Origin: Oscillospiraceae bacterium
GTDB lineage: Bacteria; Bacillota_A; Clostridia; Oscillospirales; Oscillospiraceae
Assembly (NCBI GenBank): GCA_902789835.1
Contig: CADAPN010000232.1
Span: 1-5,722 of the forward strand
Length of the DNA: 5,722 nt
Reading direction: 5' to 3'
The stretch's first letter is position 1; every line of letters starts with the position of its first letter. A program made the position numbers and the translations under genes. This document shows positions 1-4,716 of the stretch, piece by piece. Below the pieces are notes generated by a model that worked only from the letters and a program-made list of their open reading frames with translations, ran no database searches and was not told the DNA's origin.

Positions 1-27
1 TTCCGGACGGTGAATCAAAGACCAGTA

Positions 28-41
28 TTGTCAACTGACAA
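28..41. promoter_or_regulatory. Perfect 14-bp dyad, candidate operator upstream of the aminopeptidase gene
   Basis: The sequence TTGTCA-AC-TGACAA is a perfect inverted repeat with 6-bp arms and a 2-bp centre. It lies about 22 bp upstream of a candidate -35 box and about 80 bp upstream of the aminopeptidase start. A dyad of this size and place fits a dimeric helix-turn-helix regulator, but no regulator gene is in view and a short palindrome can arise by chance. It could also belong to the end of an upstream gene that lies outside the window. Confidence 0.3.
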
Positions 42-63
42 ATGAGCTGCCAAGATTCTCTCC

Positions 64-92
64 TTGCCATCCGGGGAGCTTTGTACTAAACT
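64..92 (+). promoter_or_regulatory. Candidate sigma-A promoter of the M29 aminopeptidase gene
   Basis: TTGCCA (64-69, five of six matches to the -35 consensus) is followed after 17 bp by TAAACT (87-92, four of six matches to the -10 consensus). Transcription would start near 99, giving a leader of about 25 nt. The spacing is optimal but the -10 box is imperfect, so this is a reading by eye and not a firm call. Confidence 0.4.
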
Positions 93-123
93 GTCGGGGT
101 GAAAACAGAAAAGAGGTCATACT

Positions 124-1362
124 ATGCAGATCAGCAAGGAAAAATTATCCGAATACGCACGCCTGATTGTGCGCACCGGCGCAAACATACAGCCGGGACA
201 GGTGGTACAGCTCAGCATCGCCGTCGAACAGCATGAGTTTGCCGCCATGATCACGGAGGAAGCCTATCTCGCCGGAGCGAAAAAAGTCAATCTGAACTGG
301 CTTTCCGATAGCCAGAACCGGCTCCATTACCGCTATGCGGAGGAGGCGGTCCTCTCCGAGACCCTGCCCTGGGAAAAAGAGAAGCTCCGTCAGATGACGG
401 AGGATCTGCCGGTGCGGATCTTTGTCGAGTCTGAGGATCCGGACGCACTGGCCGGGCTGGACCCGGAAAAGCTCTCCCGCGTCATGCAGAGCCGCGCCGC
501 TGTGGCGAAGCCCTATCGTGATGAGATCGACGGGCGGCATCAGTGGTGCATCGCCGCACTGCCGTCAGAAGCCTGGGCGAGAAAGTGCTTCCCGGGGAAG
601 TCTGACGAAGAAGCGATGGAACTGCTCTATGACGCTGTGTTCCGCACGGTCCGGATCTCGGACGGGGGTGACGCGGTGGAGGCCTGGAGGGCACATACCG
701 CGCTGATCGAAAAGAAGAGCGCCTGGCTCAACGCCCAGGGCTTTACCAGCCTTCACTATGAGAGCGGCAACGGGACCGACTTCACGGTGGAGCTGATCCC
801 GGAGGCCCACTGGGAAGGCGCCGGGGCCACCAACCGCGAGAACGGGGCCTATTACATCCCGAACATGCCGACAGAAGAGATTTTCACCTCCCCAAGGGCG
901 GGAAAGTGCGCAGGAACGCTGGTCGCCGTAAAACCGCTGAGCTGGAACGGCCAGCTGATCGAGGACTTCTCCATCACATTCTCAGAGGGGAAAGCTGTCT
1001 CGTGCAAAGCCGCAAAGGGACAGGAACTTCTGGAAAAGATGCTGCACATGGACGAGGGGGCCTGCATGCTGGGCGAGGTGGCGCTGGTCCCGAAGGAATC
1101 GCCGGTCAACCGGTGCGGATTCCTGTTCTACAGTACCCTCTTCGATGAGAACGCCTGCTGCCACTTCGCGGTAGGCCAGGGCTTCAAGGAGGTCCTGCCG
1201 GACGGCGACCGCCTCACCACGGAAGAGGCGACGGCCGCGGGAATCAACGACTCGATCATCCACGTCGACTTCATGGTGGGTGCGGAGGACCTGAGCATCA
1301 CGGGTTTCCGTCCGGACGGCAGCAGCGCCGCCATCTTCCGCAACGGAACCTGGGCGGAATAA
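124..1362 (+). CDS. M29-family metallo-aminopeptidase (AmpS/AmpT/PepS-like)
   Basis: The 412-residue product is the usual length for peptidase family M29, dinuclear-metal exopeptidases of the cytoplasm that remove N-terminal residues from peptides. The N-terminal domain (about 1-200) starts with the typical KLSEYARLIVRTGANIQPGQ stretch. The C-terminal catalytic domain carries the family metal-ligand blocks: NMPTEE (248-252), GEVALVP (317-323, E318), DENACCHFAVG (341-351, H347) and HVDFMVG (380-386, H380 and D382). The residue seven after H347, a conserved Tyr in the characterised AmpS/AmpT enzymes as I recall them, is Phe354 here. The start is supported by AAGAGG at 111-116, 7 nt before the ATG. 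No signal peptide is visible. The gene appears to be a single unit with its own promoter and a hairpin after the stop. The role is most likely peptide turnover; substrate preference cannot be read from the sequence. Confidence 0.93.
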   Translation: MQISKEKLSEYARLIVRTGANIQPGQVVQLSIAVEQHEFAAMITEEAYLAGAKKVNLNWLSDSQNRLHYRYAEEAVLSETLPWEKEKLRQMTEDLPVRIFVESEDPDALAGLDPEKLSRVMQSRAAVAKPYRDEIDGRHQWCIAALPSEAWARKCFPGKSDEEAMELLYDAVFRTVRISDGGDAVEAWRAHTALIEKKSAWLNAQGFTSLHYESGNGTDFTVELIPEAHWEGAGATNRENGAYYIPNMPTEEIFTSPRAGKCAGTLVAVKPLSWNGQLIEDFSITFSEGKAVSCKAAKGQELLEKMLHMDEGACMLGEVALVPKESPVNRCGFLFYSTLFDENACCHFAVGQGFKEVLPDGDRLTTEEATAAGINDSIIHVDFMVGAEDLSITGFRPDGSSAAIFRNGTWAE

Positions 1363-1393
1363 TAAGAAAAAAACAGTGATTCCATCACACCGT

Positions 1394-1423
1394 GACAGGC
1401 AGCCCGGAAACGGGCTGCTTGTT
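1394..1423 (+). terminator. Hairpin terminator after the aminopeptidase gene
   Basis: GCAGCCCG (1399-1406), a GAAA tetraloop and CGGGCTGC (1411-1418) form a perfect 8-bp GC-rich stem. Lower pairs ACAG/TTGT extend it to about 12-13 bp with G-U wobbles. It lies 30 nt after the stop codon and is preceded by an A-rich run (1363-1375). The T stretch (TTGTT) is short and partly inside the stem, so termination may be only moderate. No other gene fits in this gap. Confidence 0.6.
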
Positions 1424-1521
1424 GCATCGCCTGCGCTTGAACAGCGCGAATGAAAACCGGGGCAAGGAGAATATATCAACCGTTCTACAGCCATTTTGCG
1501 ATTTTTCCCGTCTATTGTAGT

Positions 1522-1534
1522 GTAAGGACCTTAC
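1522..1534. promoter_or_regulatory. 13-bp perfect palindrome ahead of the sigma factor gene
   Basis: GTAAGG-A-CCTTAC is a perfect inverted repeat with 6-bp arms and a 1-bp centre, ending 6 nt before the ribosome binding site of the sigma factor gene. It could be an operator, or part of a promoter read by the sigma factor itself. Sigma-A-like boxes nearby are weak: TTGCGA (1496-1501) with TAGTGT (1518-1523), or ATGAAA (1450-1455) with TATATC (1472-1477). The promoter of this unit is therefore not settled. Confidence 0.35.
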
Positions 1535-1540
1535 GAAAAC

Positions 1541-1548
1541 AAGGAGGG
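1541..1548 (+). promoter_or_regulatory. Strong Shine-Dalgarno site fixing the GTG start of the sigma factor gene
   Basis: AAGGAGGG lies 6 nt before GTG at 1555. No comparable site stands before the in-frame ATG at 1450, and the residues between 1450 and 1555 look unlike a sigma factor N-terminus. The GTG start is therefore preferred. Confidence 0.75.
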
Positions 1549-1554
1549 ACCACC

Positions 1555-2115
1555 GTGGACGACAGCGGAATCATCGAGCTGTATCTCCGCAGGGCGGAGA
1601 CCGCCATTGAGGAAACCGCCCGGAAATACGGCACATATCTGAACAGTGTGGCTTACCGGATCCTGAACAGCAGAGAGGATGCAGAGGAAATCGTCGGAGA
1701 CACCTATCTCAAGACCTGGAATGCAATCCCGCCGACGAGACCGCGGGTGCTGAAGCATTTCCTGACCCGTATCACACGCAATCTGTCCTTTGACCGGGTG
1801 GAATACTACACGGCGGCAAAGCGGAGCGCCGAGACGGTTGCGCTGCTGGAGGAACTGGAAGCCTGCCTCCCGGACCCGAGGGGCAGCGCGGAACAGGCGG
1901 TCGAAGAGAAGGAAGTGACCGCGATCCTGAACCGTTTCCTCGGGGAATTGGACGAACTCAGCTGCTGTGTTTTTCTCTCGCGGTACTACTACGCGCATAC
2001 GCTCAAAGAAGTCGCGGCGCAGTATGATCTCCCGGAGGGAAAGGTCAGGTACCTGCTGACAAAGACACGGGAGCGGTTAAAGAGGCAGCTCACAGAGGAG
2101 GGGATCACCGTATGA
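1555..2115 (+). CDS. RNA polymerase sigma factor, ECF-like sigma-70 family
   Basis: The 186-residue protein has the two-domain layout of small (ECF-type) sigma factors. Region 2 spans about residues 5-80: the stretch ILNSREDAEEIVGDTYLKTW (36-55) matches the conserved DAEEIVxDTYLxxW core that binds the polymerase clamp and the -10 element, and TRITRNLSFD (71-80) follows. Region 4 covers about 118-180: residues 151-175 form the helix-turn-helix that reads the -35 element. The opening DDSGIIELYLRRAE is typical of a group of sigma factors frequent in Clostridia. It is probably the lead gene of a two-gene unit, as its TGA overlaps the ATG of the downstream membrane protein, the usual arrangement of a sigma factor with its anti-sigma factor. 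Target promoters are unknown. A longer form from ATG 1450 is possible but unlikely. Confidence 0.88.
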   Translation: MDDSGIIELYLRRAETAIEETARKYGTYLNSVAYRILNSREDAEEIVGDTYLKTWNAIPPTRPRVLKHFLTRITRNLSFDRVEYYTAAKRSAETVALLEELEACLPDPRGSAEQAVEEKEVTAILNRFLGELDELSCCVFLSRYYYAHTLKEVAAQYDLPEGKVRYLLTKTRERLKRQLTEEGITV

Positions 2116-2957
2116 ACCGAACGCAGCTCAACCGGGCTCTGACCGGAATCGACGATCGCTATCTCACCATGGTGGACCGGAAAACAGAGGAGGTCCAGAC
2201 CATGAGACAGAAGAAAATCAGAAGGAAAACATTTTTCAGAACCATCCTGATCGCGGCGGCGATCATGGCCCTGATGGGCATCACCGCCTACGCCGTCAGC
2301 AGCATCCACGCCGCCCGCCAGCAGGCGCTCCGTGCAGATCTGCAGATTGAGGAAAACCGCGTCAGCGGCTATACGGAATACGCCGAGAGCGGCCCTGACC
2401 CAGCCCCGGCCCCGAGTACGACGGCAGAGACCAAACAGGCCGAACCGAAAATCCAGTTGATTTCTTCCCTGCAGCAGGGAGACTTTCAGGCTGTTTTCTT
2501 TAGCCTCTCTCCGGTATCGGAGGAGAGGGCGAGAAGCTTTTTCTTTGACAACATGGTCACGGAATTCAGCTATATCGCATCGAATGAAGAGATCCCGGAG
2601 GACAGCTGGTACACCGCGGGAAAGACGGAAGACGGCATCGAAAAAAGCTTTGCGCACCCGGTTCCCTTTACCGAGGGGCATGAGGCGGAGCACATGGTGG
2701 AACAGAGCTCGCCCACGGGCCTCCCGGATGAAAACGGCGTGCAGCAGACCGTGACCTTTGAGGTAGTGGATCCGGACTGGTACAGGCCCCTGCTGATGGA
2801 GCACTCGTATGATCCGCAGACGCAGAGCCTGATGCTGGCGGCGATGATTTACCGGCAGACGGTGGATTTTTCCAAGCCGGTGTATCTCTCGGTCCGCTGT
2901 CTGGACGGGCCTTCGGTCTGGGCGGACATGGATATCTTGCGGATTACGGGACGGTGA
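2112..2957 (+). CDS. Single-pass membrane protein, likely anti-sigma factor; N-terminal part of a frameshifted gene
   Basis: The 281-residue product has a short cytoplasmic N-terminus (1-43) ending in the basic stretch KKIRRK, one membrane segment (about 44-62, TILIAAAIMALMGITAYAV) and a large extracytoplasmic part. A Pro/Ala/Thr-rich linker (about 94-112) leads into a folded region. The start overlaps the sigma gene stop (ATGA, 2112-2115) and has a strong AGGAGGGG site at 2096-2103, so the two are translationally coupled. By position and topology I infer that it holds the sigma factor at the membrane and responds to an outside signal. No zinc-finger or kinase motif is visible, and the family could not be named with certainty (DUF4179-like proteins are one possibility). 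The frame ends abruptly at 2957 with the tail RITGR, while sensible sequence continues in another frame, so about 145 residues of the C-terminus are probably lost through a one-base deletion near 2936-2941. Confidence 0.7.
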   Translation: MNRTQLNRALTGIDDRYLTMVDRKTEEVQTMRQKKIRRKTFFRTILIAAAIMALMGITAYAVSSIHAARQQALRADLQIEENRVSGYTEYAESGPDPAPAPSTTAETKQAEPKIQLISSLQQGDFQAVFFSLSPVSEERARSFFFDNMVTEFSYIASNEEIPEDSWYTAGKTEDGIEKSFAHPVPFTEGHEAEHMVEQSSPTGLPDENGVQQTVTFEVVDPDWYRPLLMEHSYDPQTQSLMLAAMIYRQTVDFSKPVYLSVRCLDGPSVWADMDILRITGR

Positions 2958-3388
2958 CCCTGGAAGCTTCGGACACGGTGTTTGTCTCCCCGATCCTGGC
3001 GGAAGCAATCCATCTGGTAAACCCGGAGAACGGCGGGAAACTGGAGATCCGGGACATCCGCCTCTCGGCCAACTGTGTGGAATGGAAGATCGTTCATGAC
3101 GATGCGGAGCTGATCCACAATCTGGATGCGGAATCCCCGACTTTCCATGAGGACTTTGAAAAGCAGCTGCAGTGGATCCGTTTCCAGGACGAGATCCTGT
3201 CGACGGCTTCCCTCACCTTCGCGGACGGCAGCACCATGCCGCTGAATGCCTCGCCGGCGGCACCCTATGAGGACGGCATTACAACGCTGACCTCATCCTG
3301 GAGCGGCACGATCGATATCAGCCAGGTGAAGAGCATCATCGTGATGGGGACGGAATACAGCTTCCCGGAACTGACACCGCAGGCATGA
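2954..3388 (+). pseudogene. C-terminal extracytoplasmic part of the split anti-sigma-like gene
   Basis: This 144-residue frame opens at GTG 2954 only because that is the first possible start. It has no signal peptide, membrane segment or clear ribosome binding site, and it overlaps the previous frame by GTGA. Read a few codons further upstream in the same frame it gives ADYGTVTLEASDT, which follows naturally on the WADMDIL of the upstream frame if one base is restored around the TTGCGG at 2937-2942. The joined protein would be about 425 residues. The region is rich in beta-prone stretches (KLEIRDIRLSANCVEWKIVH, SLTFADGSTMPL, GTIDISQVKSIIVMG) and looks like an immunoglobulin-like or similar beta-sandwich sensor or stalk domain. 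The alternative, a separate soluble protein made by translational coupling, is less likely. Confidence 0.6.
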
Positions 3389-3417
3389 TTCGATCAGACT
3401 GAGAATACGGAAAACCT

Positions 3418-3455
3418 TTTGAGCCCGGCTTGCAGCACTTCAAGCCGGGCTCAAA
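3418..3455. terminator. Perfect 15-bp stem hairpin after the sigma/anti-sigma unit
   Basis: TTTGAGCCCGGCTTG (3418-3432) pairs perfectly with CAAGCCGGGCTCAAA (3441-3455) around an 8-nt loop. It begins 29 nt after the anti-sigma-like frame stops. On the + strand no T run follows the stem, while on the - strand AGGTTTT follows, so it is either an atypical terminator or a stabilising 3' hairpin. Its position between two units makes termination the best guess. Confidence 0.5.
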
Positions 3456-3533
3456 TGCTGCCAGCGGCCGGGAGACGGCGAAAGAAATAACATTCCGGTC
3501 CAAAACCGCGGCAGAAAAACACTATTTTTGTGC

Positions 3534-3561
3534 ACTTATGCATTTGACAGCCCGCATAAGT
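3534..3561. promoter_or_regulatory. Inverted repeat enclosing the -35 box of the serine operon promoter, candidate operator
   Basis: ACTTATGC (3534-3541) and GCATAAGT (3554-3561) are perfect 8-bp inverted arms separated by 12 bp, so their centres are 20 bp apart, about two helical turns. The -35 hexamer lies in the loop and the right arm ends in the promoter spacer. A dimeric regulator bound here would block polymerase. The regulator is not encoded in the window. Confidence 0.5.
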
Positions 3562-3572
3562 TCATATATAAT
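3544..3572 (+). promoter_or_regulatory. Exact consensus sigma-A promoter of serC-serA
   Basis: TTGACA (3544-3549), a 17-bp spacer and TATAAT (3567-3572) match the sigma-70/sigma-A consensus at all twelve positions with optimal spacing. Transcription should start near 3579-3580, leaving a leader of about 35 nt before serC, too short for a T-box or riboswitch. The ribosome site is modest (GGTGAAG, 3604-3610). Confidence 0.85.
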
Positions 3573-3614
3573 TTCCCGGAGAAATGTCAGAAAGAAAAGA
3601 TTTGGTGAAGCATC

Positions 3615-4646
3615 ATGACAGAAGACAGAGTATATAATTTTTCCGCCGGTCCGTCCATCCTTCCGGAGGAGGTCCTGCAAAGGGCAAAAGCGGAGATCAT
3701 GAACTATCACGGCAGCGGCATGTCCGTCATGGAGATGAGCCACCGCAGCCCGGTGTTCTCCGAAATCTTTTCGGACACCAAGGCGAAGCTGCGCAGCCTC
3801 CTTCGCGTGCCGCAGACGCATGAGATTCTCTTCCTGCAGGGCGGAGCCACGCTGCAGTTTGCGGCGATTCCGATGAACCTGATGGAAGGTGGTACGGCGG
3901 ATTACGCCGTCACGGGGAACTTCTCCAAAAAGGCGGCCAAGGAAGCCGAGAAGTACGGGACGGTCCATATCGCCTATGACACCGGCGACACCGGGCATGA
4001 CCGGATCCCGACGCAGGAGGAGCTTCAGCTCAGCCCGGAGGCAAAGTATTTCTACTACTGCGCCAACAACACGATCTACGGGACCGAATGGCAGTATGTG
4101 CCGGAGACGAAGGCGCCGTTGGTCTGCGACATGTCCTCGGACATTCTTTCGCGCCCGGTGGAGGTCTCACGTTTCGGCCTGATTTACGCCGGCGCCCAGA
4201 AGAACATGGCCCCGGCAGGACTCACGGTCGTGATCGTGGATAAAGCCCTCGCCGGACGGGAGCTGCCCTATACCCCGCAGATCATGAGCTATGAAACCAT
4301 GATTCAGAACGACTCGCTGCTGAATACCCCGCCGTGCTGGGAATACCCCGCCGTGCTGGTGCATTTACATGCTCTCGCTGGTTCTGGACTGGCTGAAGGA
4401 GCAGGGCGGCGTGGAAGGCATGGAACAGCTCAAGCGCGAGCGGGCAAAACGCCTGTACGACTGTCTGGAAGAGAGCAGGCTTTTCCGCCTGCATGCGCAG
4501 CCCGGATCCCGCAGCGACATGAACGTCACCTTCCGCACGGGAGACGCGGAGCTGGATGCCGAATTTATCCGCTTTGCCGCGGAAAAGGGCCTCGTAAACC
4601 TGAAGGGACACAAGGTCGCCGGCGGCATGCGGGCCTCCCTGTATAA
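3615..4646 (+). pseudogene. serC: Phosphoserine aminotransferase, N-terminal two thirds, frameshifted by a 19-bp duplication
   Basis: SerC is a PLP enzyme that transfers the amino group of glutamate to 3-phosphohydroxypyruvate, giving phosphoserine in the second step of serine synthesis. Residues 1-242 are a clear SerC: YNFSAGPSILPEEVL near the start, HRSPVF (43-48), GGAT (76-79, phosphate contact), CDMSSD (171-176, with D172 the expected partner of the PLP ring nitrogen), and the PLP-binding Lys196 in YAGAQKNMAPAGL. NTPPCW (237-242) is also normal. Directly after it the frame is shifted by an exact 19-bp tandem repeat, and the next 101 residues are unrelated, Arg/Gly/Ala-rich sequence ending at the stop at 4646. 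The true C-terminus lies in another frame to 4716. With one repeat copy removed the gene encodes 360 residues, the normal length. As read, the product lacks the C-terminal domain and should be inactive. Confidence 0.9.
4322..4359. repeat. Exact 19-bp tandem duplication inside serC
   Basis: The unit GAATACCCCGCCGTGCTGG occurs twice head to tail at 4322-4340 and 4341-4359 with no mismatch. The bases flanking the pair do not extend the repeat (T before the first copy versus G at its end; G after the first copy versus T after the second). Because 19 is not a multiple of three it shifts the reading frame by one. Both copies encode NTPPCW, each in a different frame. Confidence 0.97.
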
Positions 4647-4716
4647 CGCCATGCCCATGGAGGGCGTGGACGCGCTGGTGAAGACGATAAAGGAGTTTGA
4701 ACAAAAGTATGTTTAA
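4369..4716 (+). pseudogene. serC: Phosphoserine aminotransferase, C-terminal fragment
   Basis: This frame carries the missing SerC C-terminal domain: MLSLVLDWLKEQGG, NVTFRTGDAELDAEFI, and the family signature GHKVAGGMRASLYNAMP near the end. Homology in this frame in fact begins at 4342, in the second repeat copy, where it reads NTPPCWCIY before the ATG at 4369. No ribosome site of note precedes that ATG, so independent translation is doubtful. Its stop overlaps the serA start by 8 nt. It and the upstream part are one gene broken by the duplication. Confidence 0.9.

Noticed and set aside
1308..1318. A palindrome around CCGTCCGGACGG near the end of the aminopeptidase gene
   Set aside because: It encodes the ordinary FRPDG stretch of the protein and is likely a by-product of codon choice.
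1433..1447. A small hairpin GCGCT/AGCGC between the aminopeptidase and sigma genes
   Set aside because: Only five pairs with a 5-nt loop and no T run; easily due to chance in GC-rich DNA.
1464..1480. An AAGGAGA sequence that could start a small gene
   Set aside because: No ATG, GTG or TTG lies at a useful distance downstream.
1450..1554. An N-terminal extension of the sigma factor from ATG 1450
   Set aside because: There is no good ribosome site before it, the added residues do not resemble a sigma factor, and a near-perfect Shine-Dalgarno site precedes GTG 1555.
2931..2957. Programmed ribosomal frameshifting between the two anti-sigma-like frames
   Set aside because: No slippery heptamer or homopolymer run is present at the junction, so a plain one-base lesion is the simpler reading.
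1989..3008. A 339-codon open frame on the - strand opposite the sigma and anti-sigma genes
   Set aside because: Its translation is rich in Arg, His, Gly and Leu without recognisable domains, it lies antisense to a clear sigma factor and membrane protein, and it is explained by GC-rich third positions of the + strand genes.
3573..3614. A riboswitch or T-box leader for the serine operon
   Set aside because: The predicted leader is only about 35 nt, too short, and contains no antiterminator-like structure.
3430..3618. A 62-residue + strand frame starting with TTG inside the hairpin
   Set aside because: It runs through the hairpin and the exact consensus promoter into the serC start, has no ribosome site, and has an unremarkable sequence.
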